A DNA stretch of 64,000 nt from DAHVFK01 sp963755395 (GTDB lineage: Bacteria; Pseudomonadota; Gammaproteobacteria; Burkholderiales; SG8-39): contig CAVWJJ010000004.1 in the NCBI GenBank assembly GCA_963755395.1, positions 744,001 to 808,000 of the forward strand, read 5' to 3'. Position numbers and translations under genes: made by a program. Shown here in pieces: positions 44,019 through 56,422 of the stretch (positions are counted from its first letter, which is position 1; each line of letters begins with the position of its first letter). Below the pieces are notes generated by a model. The model was not told the origin of the DNA, made no database searches, and was given only the letters and a program-made list of their open reading frames with translations.

Positions 44019-45413
44019 TCAGCCCGGGTTGGCGGCGTGCAGTGCCGATGCGGTCGTGCCCGCGCCGGCGCCCGAAACGGGTGGCGGCGGGGTGCCGGTC
44101 GCGCCGGCCGCGTTGCTGCGCTCGAGGATCAGCTTGGCGTGCGGCTTGTCGGTGGTTTCGATGTGGTGCAGCAGCCAGAAGTTGAGGTAGCGCATGGTGA
44201 GCGACATGCTGCGACCCTCGAGGGCGTCGGCCTGGCTCTCGAGCTCCTCGATCAGACGCCGGTGCTCCTGCTTGTGGCGCTCGGCGGCCGCGCCCAGTCC
44301 CGCATGAGCCATCAACTGCTCCTCGGCGTCGAAGTGCGCGCGCGCGGCCTGCACCAGCTTGGCAAAGGACTCGTGCAGCCGCTCGGCGTCGTGGCCGGCC
44401 TTGAGGTCCTCGCCGATGCGGTTGATCAGCCCCGCGAGCTGCTTGTGCTGCTCGTCCATCAGCGGCACGCCCACGCTGTGGGCCTCGCTCCACTCGAAAA
44501 ACGGCAGCCGCAGCGGCCCGGAGATGTCCGCATCGCGCTCGCCGGCGAACTTGTAGCAGCGCCCGCCGGCGCGCTTGGCCGCGTACATCGCCCCGTCGGC
44601 GTGCGCCACCAGCACGTCCATGTCCTTGCCCCCCGCGGGGTACAGCGCGATGCCGATGCTGATGCCCACCTGGCAGGGCTGGCCCGCGATCACGATCGGC
44701 TGATCCAGCGCCTGCACCATGCGCCGCGCCACGATCGCCGCGTCCTCGGGCGTGCTCGCGCGCGCCAGCAGCGCGGAGAACTCATCGCCCCCGATCCGGG
44801 CCACCGTGTCGCCCTCGCGCGTGGCCGCGCGCAGGCGCTTGGCCGCCACCTGCAGCAGCGCATCGCCCGTTTCGTGCCCGTAGCGGTCGTTGATCAGCTT
44901 GAACCCGTCCAGGTCGCTCACCAGCACCGCAAAGGAGCTGCCGTGGCGCCGCGCCCCCACCAGCGCCTGGCGCAGCCGGTCGAAAAACAGCGCCCGGTTC
45001 GGCAGCTCCGTCAGCGGGTCGCGCAGCGCCAGGTACGACAGCTGCGCCTGCGCGCGCCGCTGCACCGTCACGTCGCTCACCGCGATGGCCACCCCCGGCC
45101 CCCCGGGCAGCTCCAGCGTGCAGCCGCTCAACTCCGCATCGAACTGGCCGCCGTCGGCCCTCAAGCCCGTGAACGAGCGCGGCCCCACCTCGGTGCCGGG
45201 CTTGATCTGCAGCGCCCCCGCCAGCGCCTCGCGGTCGGCCGGCACCACCAGATCCAGCAGCTGCGGCTCCCCCGCGCTGCGCGCCTCCAGCCCGAACATC
45301 CCCAGCAGCGCCGGGCTCGCCCAGGCAATGCGCCCCTCGCGCACCACCGCCACCGCCAGCACGCGGCGTTCAGCAAGGCCCGCTAAGGCCGCAGCAGCAA
45401 GTTCGGGTTGCAT
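44019..45413 (-). CDS. PAS-GGDEF diguanylate cyclase with C-terminal bacteriohemerythrin domain
   Basis: 464 residues. A PAS-like domain covers about 10-125 (RRVLAVAVVREGRIAWASPALLGMFG). A GGDEF domain covers about 130-290, with DPLTELPNR, the catalytic RIGGDEF at 206-212 and an allosteric I-site RxxD at 199-202. A hemerythrin domain runs from about 305, with ligands in EAHSVGVPLMDEQHKQL, RAHFDAEEQLMAH, RHKQEHRRL and WLLHHIETTDKPH. The di-iron centre binds oxygen, so the protein should link oxygen level to c-di-GMP synthesis, as shown for Vibrio Bhr-DGC. The tail is Gly/Ala/Pro-rich. ATG 45413 is the first start inside the conserved region. Confidence 0.88.
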   Translation of the reverse strand: MQPELAAAALAGLAERRVLAVAVVREGRIAWASPALLGMFGLEARSAGEPQLLDLVVPADREALAGALQIKPGTEVGPRSFTGLRADGGQFDAELSGCTLELPGGPGVAIAVSDVTVQRRAQAQLSYLALRDPLTELPNRALFFDRLRQALVGARRHGSSFAVLVSDLDGFKLINDRYGHETGDALLQVAAKRLRAATREGDTVARIGGDEFSALLARASTPEDAAIVARRMVQALDQPIVIAGQPCQVGISIGIALYPAGGKDMDVLVAHADGAMYAAKRAGGRCYKFAGERDADISGPLRLPFFEWSEAHSVGVPLMDEQHKQLAGLINRIGEDLKAGHDAERLHESFAKLVQAARAHFDAEEQLMAHAGLGAAAERHKQEHRRLIEELESQADALEGRSMSLTMRYLNFWLLHHIETTDKPHAKLILERSNAAGATGTPPPPVSGAGAGTTASALHAANPG

Positions 45414-45635
45414 TGGGTGAAGATTAATCGAGTGAACAACGAATGTGTAGCCGATCGGCGACACCCGAACCATAGTCTGTTGGCACTAATCAGACCAGCC
45501 GTGACTCAAAAGAATTTGTCAGCGTGTCCGCCCGACGGACCAAAAAGATTGTCAGAGCAACGCAATTTGCGCGCTTGTTCTCTTGGCACGCGGTCTGATA
45601 AACTGGTTGTCTAGTTTCTTATCCTAGGCTTAACA
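45414..45635. other. 222-base A+T-richer intergenic region before the toxin-antitoxin pair
   Basis: This is the longest non-coding stretch in the window. It holds an eight-base inverted repeat, ATCAGACC (45489-45496) and GGTCTGAT (45592-45599), each arm preceded two bases earlier by TTGGCAC (45480-45486 and 45583-45589). Two similar runs, AAAAGAATTTGTCAG and AAAAAGATTGTCAG, lie about 34 bases apart, with a small hairpin GTCCG/CGGAC between them. No open frame is seen. The composition differs from the flanks and suggests imported sequence or the control region of the toxin-antitoxin operon. Confidence 0.5.
45575..45604 (+). promoter_or_regulatory. Possible promoter of the toxin-antitoxin operon
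   Basis: TTGTTC (45575-45580) and TAAACT (45599-45604) with an 18-base spacer lie about 30 bases upstream of the antitoxin start. The right arm of the ATCAGACC/GGTCTGAT inverted repeat ends at the first base of the -10, so binding there by the antitoxin would block transcription. The match to consensus is only moderate. Confidence 0.35.
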
Positions 45636-45890
45636 ATGACTTCAGTAGGATCGTTCGAGGCGAAGACCAAGCTGGCCGAGCTGCTGGACCGCGTGGAGGC
45701 TGGCGAATCGGTCGTCATCACCCGCCGTGGACGCCCGGTGGCCCAGCTCGTTCCGGTAAGGCCAGCCGACGAGCGCGATCGGCGACGCGCACTGGTCGAG
45801 GAGATCAAGCGCTGGCGCGTGGGCAAGGACCGCGGGGCCAAGGCCGGGGCGACGATTTCGGAGCTGATCAAGGCGGGGCGACGCTACTGA
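45636..45890 (+). CDS. Type II antitoxin, Phd/YefM family
   Basis: 84 residues. The N-terminal dimerisation and DNA-binding part reads SVGSFEAKTKLAELLDRVEAGESVVITRRGRPVAQLVPV, the Phd/YefM fold seen with VapC-type toxins. The C-terminal part (EEIKRWRVGKDRGAKAGATISELIKAGRRY) would wrap the toxin. It precedes the PIN-domain gene and shares one base with it (TGATG), the usual order. It probably represses its own promoter through the repeats upstream. Confidence 0.88.
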   Translation: MTSVGSFEAKTKLAELLDRVEAGESVVITRRGRPVAQLVPVRPADERDRRRALVEEIKRWRVGKDRGAKAGATISELIKAGRRY

Positions 45891-46342
45891 TGGAACTGGT
45901 GCTCGACTGCTCGGTGACGCTGGCCTGGTTCCTGGAGGACGAGCGCAGCGCCTTCAGCGACGCCGCCTTCGACCTGCTGGGCGAGGCGGATTGCTGGGTG
46001 CCGGCGCTGTGGCGCCTGGAGTTCCCCAACGCGCTGCTGTTCGCCGAGCGCAAGCGGCGGATCGACCGCAATACGCGCCTCGACGCGCTCGACCGCGCCG
46101 AGCAGCTCGGGCTGCGCGTCGACCCGGTGCCGGTCGACATGCGCATGGTGAGCGCGATTGCAGAGCGGCGCGACCTGACGACCTACGACGCGACCTACCT
46201 CGAGCTCGCGTTGCGGCTCGCCTCGGGGCTGGTGACGCTCGATCGCGGGCTGGCGGACGCCGCGGCGGCCGAAGGCGTCGCGGTTCAGGCGCCGGGACGC
46301 GCGAGCGCGGCGCAGCTCAAGCGGCGCTATGCCGCGGCGTGA
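45890..46342 (+). CDS. PIN-domain toxin ribonuclease, VapC family
   Basis: 150 residues with the PIN acidic site: D6 in LVLDCSVTLAWF, E44 in WRLEFPNALL, Asp in LTTYDATYLELALR and Asp in VTLDRGLADAA. These bind metal in VapC endoribonucleases that cut tRNA or rRNA. The antitoxin lies immediately upstream with a one-base overlap. The GC content is like the surroundings, so recent transfer is not obvious from the coding part. parE starts 53 bases downstream. Confidence 0.9.
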   Translation: MELVLDCSVTLAWFLEDERSAFSDAAFDLLGEADCWVPALWRLEFPNALLFAERKRRIDRNTRLDALDRAEQLGLRVDPVPVDMRMVSAIAERRDLTTYDATYLELALRLASGLVTLDRGLADAAAAEGVAVQAPGRASAAQLKRRYAAA

Positions 46343-46395
46343 GCCGCCAGCGACTACAATATATGGGATAGCAAGCCCTTACCTGCACTAGATAC

Positions 46396-48358
46396 ATGGC
46401 ACGACAGACCTACGACGCTTCATCGATCCAGGCCCTCAAGGGGCTCGAGCCCGTGCGCCGCATGCCGGGGATGTACACCCACACCATCCATCCGCTGCAC
46501 GTGGCGCAGGAAGCGATCGACAACGCGGTCGACGAGGCGCTGGCCGGCTTCGGCAAGAAGATCACCGTCAGCTGGCACAAGGACGGCTCGATCGAGGTCG
46601 AGGACGAGGGCCGCGGGATCCCGGTCGACATGCATCCGGTGGAGAAGAAGCCCGCGGTCGAGGTCGCGTTCACCATGCTTCACGCCGGCGGCAAGTTCGA
46701 CCGCTCGGGCGATGCGGTCTACCACATCTCGGGCGGCCTGCACGGCGTAGGCGTGGCGGTCACCAACGCGCTTTCGAAGCGGCTCGAGGTCACGGTCTAC
46801 CGCGACGGCTACCGCCACAGCATCGCGTTCGAGGGCGGCGAGCTGAAGCAGAAGCTCAAGTCCGAGAAGATTCGCGAGCGCCGCACGGGCACGGTCGTGC
46901 GCGCCTGGCCCGACCCGAAATATTTCGACTCGCCCAACATTCCGCTGAGCGAGCTCGAGCACCTGGTGCGCTCGAAAGCCTATCTGTTGCCGGGGCTGAC
47001 CATGGTGCTGCGCATCGAAGGGCGGGAAGAGAAGGTCTGGAAATACGAGCGTGGCATGGCGCAATACTTCGAGTTCATGCTCGCCGGGCGCGAGCTGGTC
47101 GCGCCGCTGTTCACCGGCGAGCGGTATTTCGAGCAGAGCGACATCCCGGAAGTCGAGCCCGGCGAGGGTGCCGCGTGGGCGATCGGCTGGGTCGCCGAGG
47201 GCGAGGTGTTCGCCGACAGCCACGTCAACCTGATCCCGACCCGCTCGCACGGCACGCACGAGGCGGGCTTCCGCAACGGCATTTTCGACGCGCTGCGCGC
47301 GTTCATGGACACGCGCGGCCTGAGCCCCAAGGGCGTCAAGCTGATCGCCGAGGACCTGTGGTCGCGCGCCTGCTTCACGCTCTCCGCACGCATCGTGCGC
47401 ACCGCAGTTCCACGGCCAGACCAAGGAGAAGCTCACCACGCGTCACGCCGCGCGGCTGGTCGAGCTTTGCGTGCGCGACGCCTTCGAACTGTGGCTCAAC
47501 GCGCACCCCGACGAAGGCAGGAAGATCGTCGAAGTGGCGATCGAGCAGGCGCTGTCGCGCCTATCCAGGGGCAAGAAGTTCGAGCGCAAGAAATCCTCCG
47601 GCGTCGCCACGCTGCCCGGCAAGCTGGTCGACTGCGCTTCGGGCGACACCTCGAGGAACGAGCTGTTCCTGGTCGAAGGCGACTCGGCCGGCGGCTCGGC
47701 CAAGGAGGCGCGCGACAAGGACACACAGGCCGTGCTGCCGCTACGCGGCAAGGTGCTCAACACCATGTCCAAGGACTCGCGCACGGTCCTTGCCAACAAG
47801 GAGCTGCAGGCGATCGCGACCGCGATCGGCGTCGACCCGCACGGCATCGACGACTCGCCCGATCTTTCGGGGCTGCGCTACGGCAAGGTGATCGTGATGA
47901 CCGATGCCGACGTCGACGGCGGCCACATCCAGGCGCTGCTGCTCACGTTCTTTTTCATCCACGCGCCCAAGCTGGTCGAGACCGGGCACCTCTACGTCGC
48001 GCAGCCGCCGCTGTACAAGGTGGAGGTGCCGGCACAAGGCAAGGGTCGCCCGGCACGGCGCCTGTACTGCCTCGACGACGACGAGCTGGAAGAAGCGCTC
48101 GGGCTGCTGAAGAAGGAGAAGCTGCGCGAGGGCAGCTGGGAGATCTCGCGCTTCAAGGGCCTGGGCGAGATGAGCGCGGAGCAACTGTGGGAGACGACCA
48201 TGAATCCCGACTCGCGCCGGCTGGTGCGCATGCAGCTCGATCGCGAGCGGATCAAGAAGGTGCGCGAGACCTTCGAGCTGCTGATGGACGCCGGCGAGGC
48301 CGAAGGGCGGCGCAACTGGATGCGCGAGCACTGGAAAACGGTGGAGGCCGACGTGTGA
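46396..48358 (+). CDS. parE: DNA topoisomerase IV subunit B (one frameshift)
   Basis: ATPase subunit of topoisomerase IV, which unlinks daughter chromosomes. The GHKL ATP site reads AIDNAVDEALAGF, VEDEGRGIPVD, TMLHAGGKFDRSGDAVYHISGGLHGVGVAVTNALS. The transducer lysine is in QFHGQTKEKLTTR, and the TOPRIM domain has LFLVEGDSAGGSAKEARD and VIVMTDADVDGGHI. The frame breaks near 47,404, where one extra G (ACC[G]CAG) separates the N-terminal half from the rest. Without it the product is about 653 residues, the normal length. An essential gene is unlikely to be truly broken, so this is probably a consensus error. The stop overlaps the next start (GTGA). Confidence 0.92.
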
Positions 48359-48591
48359 GCACCAGGCGCGCAAAGCGTTCGAAGCCCAGACCGTACTGGG
48401 AGCGCGGCTACCGCGGCCATGTCTACTGGCTCGGCAAGCACAAGCTCGGCAAGGTCACGCTGGTCGAGAGCGGACGATACGACTGGGAGGCGGCCGGCAA
48501 GATCGGCCGCTGCGACACGCTGGACAGGGCGCGCGCCGCGGTCGAGCTCGCGGTGGCCGTGTCCGACCGGCAGTTGCCACTTTTCGAGTAA
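48355..48591 (+). CDS. Conserved small protein between parE and parC, unknown function
   Basis: 78 residues: a basic N terminus (STRRAKRSKPRPYWERGYRG), then HVYWLGKHKLGKVTLVESG and RYDWEAAGKIGRCDTLDRARAAVELAVAVSDRQLPLF. The tryptophans, glycines and aromatic residues suggest a small compact beta-rich fold. I do not recognise a family. GTG 48355 overlaps the parE stop by four bases and parC starts three bases after its stop, so the three genes are translated as a unit. Its position argues for a link to topoisomerase IV, but the function is unknown. Confidence 0.7.
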   Translation: MSTRRAKRSKPRPYWERGYRGHVYWLGKHKLGKVTLVESGRYDWEAAGKIGRCDTLDRARAAVELAVAVSDRQLPLFE

Positions 48592-48594
48592 GCG

Positions 48595-50904
<2,310 letters not shown>

Positions 50905-50946
50905 GCTCGCTGCGGCGCGACCGCAGGCGCTGAGGGAGCGGTCGTG

Positions 50947-52185
50947 ATGCGCGCGATCCCGGAGGCCTACCGCCCTCTGCTGGTGCCGGCGGCGATTCTC
51001 GCCGCGGCGGCGTTGGCGGTGGCGCTCGGCGCCCAGCTGCCGCCGGGACTCGAGGGACTGGTGGTCGCCGGGCCGTATGCGCTGCTCGGGCTGGCTGCGG
51101 CGGTGACCCTGTGGTTCAACCGCGGGCGCGCGTTCGTCGCCGCGCTGTCGATGCTCATCGCCTACGCCGGCTACCATTACGCGCTCCGGATCGACGCCGC
51201 CGGCTTCGCGCCGCAGGCGGCGTACGTCGCCGCGGTGCTGCTCGTGCCGGCCAACATGCTCGCCTCGTTCGTACTGCCCGAGCGCGGCGCGGTGCACTAC
51301 GGCAGCTGGCGCTGGCTGCTTCTGATCGCGCTCGAGGCGCTGCTGGTGGCCTGGGTCGCCTCGTCGGGTCACAGCATGCTGTCGGGCCAGTCCTGGCACC
51401 AGATCCTGCAGCACTGGACGCTGCGCTATCCGCCGGTGCCGTTCCTCGGGCGGGTCATGTTCGCCGCCGCGTTCGCCGCCGCGGTCTGGCGCGCCTGGCC
51501 AAGATTCACGCCGCTCGACGTCGGCAAGGCGGCCGCCCTGGTCGCATTCTTCATCGCCTGCGCCTGGGTCGGGCGCTTCCCCAGCTTCGCCGCGTTCATG
51601 AGCGCCGCCGGGATGATCCTGCTGGTGTCGGTGCTGCAGGAGTCGCACCGGCTCGCGTTCCGCGACGAGCTCACCGGGCTGCCGAGCCGGCGCGCGCTGG
51701 ACGAGCGCATGCGCGCGCTCGGGCCCGACTACGCCGTGGCGATGGTCGACGTCGATCACTTCAAGAAATTCAACGACACTCACGGCCACGACGTCGGCGA
51801 CCAGGTGCTGCGGCTGGTCGCCGCGCGCCTGGCGGAGGTCGACGGCGGCGGGCGCGCGTTTCGCTACGGCGGGGAGGAGTTCACGGTGCTGTTCCCCGAG
51901 GCCGGAGTGAAGGACGTACAGCCGCACCTCGAGCGCATCCGCCAGTCGATCGAGGACTACCGCATGGCGATCCGCGGCGGCGACCGGCCCAAGAACGAGA
52001 AGAAGGGCTCCAGGCGCCGCGGCGCGCGAGAGGATCAGCCGAGCGAACAGGCGCTGTCGGTCACAGTCAGCGTCGGCGTTGCCGGCCCCGGCAGGCGCCA
52101 CCGCACGCCGTCCGAGGTGCTCAAAGGCGCCGACGAGGCGCTGTACCGCGCCAAGCAGGGCGGGCGCAACCGCGTCAGCCGATGA
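50947..52185 (+). CDS. Membrane diguanylate cyclase (GGDEF domain)
   Basis: About 412 residues. Seven or eight hydrophobic helices fill residues 1-235. The GGDEF domain follows, with RDELTGLPSRRALDERM, VDVDHFKKFNDTHGHDVGDQVL and the catalytic FRYGGEEF near 307-314. No RxxD I-site is visible just upstream. An Arg/Lys-rich insertion (GGDRPKNEKKGSRRRGARED) splits the domain before the conserved VTVSVGVA strand. It should make c-di-GMP at the inner membrane in response to an unknown signal. ATG 50947 and GTG 50944 are both possible after GAGGGAG. It lies 42 bases after parC. Confidence 0.87.
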   Translation: MRAIPEAYRPLLVPAAILAAAALAVALGAQLPPGLEGLVVAGPYALLGLAAAVTLWFNRGRAFVAALSMLIAYAGYHYALRIDAAGFAPQAAYVAAVLLVPANMLASFVLPERGAVHYGSWRWLLLIALEALLVAWVASSGHSMLSGQSWHQILQHWTLRYPPVPFLGRVMFAAAFAAAVWRAWPRFTPLDVGKAAALVAFFIACAWVGRFPSFAAFMSAAGMILLVSVLQESHRLAFRDELTGLPSRRALDERMRALGPDYAVAMVDVDHFKKFNDTHGHDVGDQVLRLVAARLAEVDGGGRAFRYGGEEFTVLFPEAGVKDVQPHLERIRQSIEDYRMAIRGGDRPKNEKKGSRRRGAREDQPSEQALSVTVSVGVAGPGRRHRTPSEVLKGADEALYRAKQGGRNRVSR

Positions 52186-52222
52186 AAGCTGAACTTCAAG
52201 CGCACGCGAGACTCAATGGGTA

Positions 52223-52948
52223 ATGCGCAAATTCGCTGCCTTCGCCTTCGCTCTAGCCCTGCTCGCGTCGCTCGCCGCGCTTGCCGCGGGGCTAGGGCAC
52301 CGCTTCGGCCTGTGGGACTACCGCGTCGGCTTTCTCGTGCTGCGCGGCGCGGCCTGGGCCGGGCTCGCAGGCGCGCTCGGCTGCCTCGCCGCTGCCGCCT
52401 GGGCGCTGCGCGGCAGGGCGCTCGGCGCGCTGCTCAGTGCGTTGCTCGGCGTCGCAGCGGGCGGCGCCGCCTGCGGCCTGCCGTGGGCAATGCTGGAGCG
52501 CGCGCACGCCGCGCCGCCGATTCACGACATCACGACCGATACGCAAGACCCGCCGCAGTTCGTCGCGCTCGCGCCCGCGCGCCGCGCCTCGCCCAATGGC
52601 CTGGCTTACGGCGGCGCGGCGGTCGCCGCCCAGCAGCGCCGCGCCTACCCGGACATCGTGCCGCTCGCGGTCGGCGCTCACCCACCGGCCGCGTTCGAGC
52701 GCTGCCTCGAGGCCGCGCGCGGGCTGGGCTGGAAGATCGTCGCCGCCAACCCGGCGGCACTGCGCATCGAGGCCACCGACACCACGCCCTTCTTCGGCTT
52801 CAAGGACGACATCGTGATCCGCGTCACCCCGCTCGAGGCCGCGAGCAGGGTGGACCTGCGTTCCGTCTCGCGCGAGGGCCGGGGGGACCTGGGCACCAAC
52901 GCGCGCCGCATCCGCGCCTTCTATCGCGAGATGGCACGGCGTGGTTGA
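52223..52948 (+). CDS. DUF1499 domain-containing membrane protein (second paralogue)
   Basis: 241 residues. Three hydrophobic helices occupy about residues 5-95, followed by an exported DUF1499 domain: HDITTDTQDPPQFVAL, YPDIVPLAVGAHPPAAFE, GWKIVAANPAALRIEATDTTPFFGFKDDIVIRV and DLRSVSREGRGDLGTNARRIRAFYREM. It differs from the 166-residue paralogue at 4497 by carrying a membrane domain and lacking the N-terminal Cys motif. The function is unknown. Eight bases of its 3' end precede a GTG that could extend the helicase gene. Confidence 0.85.
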   Translation: MRKFAAFAFALALLASLAALAAGLGHRFGLWDYRVGFLVLRGAAWAGLAGALGCLAAAAWALRGRALGALLSALLGVAAGGAACGLPWAMLERAHAAPPIHDITTDTQDPPQFVALAPARRASPNGLAYGGAAVAAQQRRAYPDIVPLAVGAHPPAAFERCLEAARGLGWKIVAANPAALRIEATDTTPFFGFKDDIVIRVTPLEAASRVDLRSVSREGRGDLGTNARRIRAFYREMARRG

Positions 52949-52988
52949 AGCGCCGCTGGGCTGGATAGATATACAGCATTCGCCCATA

Positions 52989-55000
52989 ATGGGCGGCGTG
53001 ACGGCGACCCCGGTTTTCGAGCGGCTGAACGAGGCGCAGCGCGCGGCGGCGTGCGCGGGCGGCGCGCCGCTGCTGATCGTCGCCGGCGCGGGCACCGGCA
53101 AGACCAACACGCTCGCGCACCGCGTCGCCTGGCTGGTGCTGCAGGGGGTTTCGCCCGAGCGAATTCTGCTGCTCACCTTCACCCGCCGCGCAGCGCAGGA
53201 AATGACGCGCCGGGCGCAGAAAATCGTGGGCGAGGCGGCCAAGGAGGTCAGGCTGCCGTGGGCGGGCACCTTCCACTCGATCGCCAACCGCCTCATCCGG
53301 CGCCACAGCGCGCGGCTCGGGCTGGACGCGAATTTCAGCGTACTCGATCGGGGCGACGCCGCAGACCTGATGGACGTGGTGCGCCACGAGCTGGGGCTGT
53401 CCAAGCTGGAGAAGCGCTTCCCGCGCAAGGACACCTGCGTCGCGATCTACTCGCACCGCGTCAACACGCAGGGGGCGCTGCGGCGCACGCTGATCGACGC
53501 TTTCCCCTGGTGCGCCGAATGGGAAGAGCAGCTCGCGCGCCTGTACCGCGCCTACGTCGAGCGCAAGCTCGCCAACCAGGCGCTCGACTACGACGACCTG
53601 CTGCTGTACTGGCACGCGATGGCCGCCGATGCCGCGCTTGCGGCCGAGATGAGCGCGGCCTTCGACCACATCCTGGTCGACGAGTACCAGGACACCAACG
53701 CGCTGCAGGCGCAGATCCTCAAGTTGCTTCGGCCCTCGGGCGAGGGGGTGACGGTGGTGGGCGACGACGCGCAGTCGATCTACTCGTTCCGCGCCGCCAC
53801 GGTGGAGAACATCCTCGGCTTCCCGGCCCAGTACGCGCCGCCGGCCGCGGTGGTCACGCTCGAGCGCAACTACCGCTCGACCCAGGGCGTGCTCGACGCC
53901 GCCAACGCGCTGATCGGCGAAGGCCAGCGCCAGTACCGCAAGATGCTGCAGGCCGCGCGCGGCGCGGGCGAGCGGCCGCGCTACGTCACGGTCGCCGACG
54001 ACCAGGCGCAGGCCGACTACGTGGTCGCGCGCGTGCTCGAGGCGCGCGAGCGCGGCCTGCTGCTGCGGCGCCAGGCGGTGCTGTTCCGCGCCTCGCACCA
54101 CAGCGACGTGCTCGAGCTCGAGCTGGTGCGGCGCGACATCCCCTACGTCAAGTACGGCGGCCTGAAATTTCTCGAGGCGGCGCACGTCAAGGACCTGCTC
54201 GCGGTGCTGCGCTGGGCCGACAACCCGAAGAACCGCGTCAGCGCGTTCCGCGCCCTGCAGCTGCAGCCCGGCGTGGGCCCGGCCACCGCGGCGCGGTTTT
54301 TCACGCGCTTCGAAGCGGGGCCTTTCGCTGGAATGAGCTGGAAGACGCAGCGATTCGGAGTTTCGACCTACTCATGGCCTCGCTCGCTGCGCCCGAATCT
54401 CCCTGGGCCGGCCAGGTGGGCCGGGTGCGCGAGTGGTTCGAGCCGATCCTGGAGCAGAAGTACGACTCGGCGCAGGCGCGCGCCGGCGACCTGTGGCAGC
54501 TCGAGCGCGTGGCGCAGCAGTTCGCCAGCCGCGAGCGCTTCCTGACCGAGCTCGCGCTCGACCCGCCGCAGGCGAGCGGCGATCTCGCCGGCGCGCCGCA
54601 CCGCGACGAGGACTACCTGGTGCTCTCGACCGTGCATTCGGCCAAGGGCCAGGAGTGGGACGCGGTGCACGTGCTGAACGTCGCCGACGGCAACTTCCCG
54701 TCCGAGTACGCCACCGGCCGCGCCGAGCTGATCGAGGAGGAGCGGCGCCTGCTGTACGTGGCGATGACGCGCGCGAAATCGGAGTTGCACCTGATCGCGC
54801 CGCTGCGTTACTACGTGACGGGGCAGCCGCGGCGCGGCGACGCGCACGTCTACGGCGCCACCAGCCGCTTCCTCACCCGCGCGGTGATGCAGCGCCTGCA
54901 GCCGCTGACCTGGCCCGAGGCCGACGCCGCCGAGGCCGCGCCGGCGCGCGAGGCTCCGCCGATCGACGTCGCCGCGGCCCTGCGCGGACTGTGGTCTTAG
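52989..55000 (+). CDS. UvrD/PcrA-like superfamily I DNA helicase (one frameshift)
   Basis: ATP-dependent 3'-5' helicase. Motifs in order: Q motif LNEAQRAA, Walker A AGAGTGKT (32-39), LLTFTRRAAQEM, GTFHSIANRLIRR, DHILVDEYQDTN (Walker B), VVGDDAQSIYSFRAA, LERNYRST, then STVHSAKGQEWDAVHV and YVAMTRAKSELHLIAP. The frame breaks near 54,320 (GGGG run one G short: FEAG / AFRWNELED). Adding one base gives about 670 residues. It is shorter than UvrD (720) but has all motifs. It could be UvrD, PcrA or a paralogue. ATG 52989 is used because similarity starts there. Confidence 0.87.
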
Positions 55001-55078
55001 GAAACACCGGTCCGATTTGAAAATCGGGCGCGAGCGGTTCATCATGCCCGCTCGTTTCCAACCCGCCAGCGAGACTCC

Positions 55079-55996
<918 letters not shown>

Positions 55997-56000
<4 letters not shown>

Positions 56001-56422
56001 GAAAGCTCGCGGCTCTCGCCCTGCTCGTTCCGGCGGCGGCCATCGCGCAGATGGGCGGCGGCATGACGAACAACCCGCGCCACGCCTACGTGATGCGCCA
56101 CGGCATCGACCCGAAATACGCCAGCAAGCACGACCCGCTGCGCCCGGGCGCGCTCAACCTCGAGGCAGGCCGCAAGCTCTACTCGCAGTACTGCGCGTCG
56201 TGCCACGGCGCCTCCGGCCTCGGCAGCGAGGCGGGCCTGAAGCTCGATCCTCCGGCCGCGCGGCTGATGGGGCTTGCGCGCACGCGGATCGCGAGCGACG
56301 CCTTCTACGACTGGACCATTGCCGAAGGCGGCGCGCCGGTGGGAAGCGCGATGCCGCCGTTCAAGGACACACTCAAGCCGGAGCAGATATGGAAAATCGT
56401 CCTCTTCCTGCGCACCCTGTGA
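55997..56422 (+). CDS. Periplasmic class I cytochrome c
   Basis: 141 residues. A signal peptide (MRKLAALALLVPAAAIAQ) is followed by a single haem site CASCH in RKLYSQYCASCHGASGLG near residue 73. The sixth ligand is probably the methionine of SAMPPFKDTLKPEQIWKIVLFLRTL. The overall plan is a small electron-carrying cytochrome of the SorB/NirC-like kind. ATG 55997 overlaps the cysteine synthase stop and its stop overlaps the next start (GTGA). The linkage of cysteine synthase with two cytochromes hints at sulfur-compound oxidation, but no oxidase is nearby. Confidence 0.85.

Noticed and set aside
45414..45635. tRNA, small RNA gene or CRISPR in the longest non-coding stretch
   Set aside because: No cloverleaf, no regularly spaced identical repeats and no clear terminator. 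Only short inverted and direct repeats are present.
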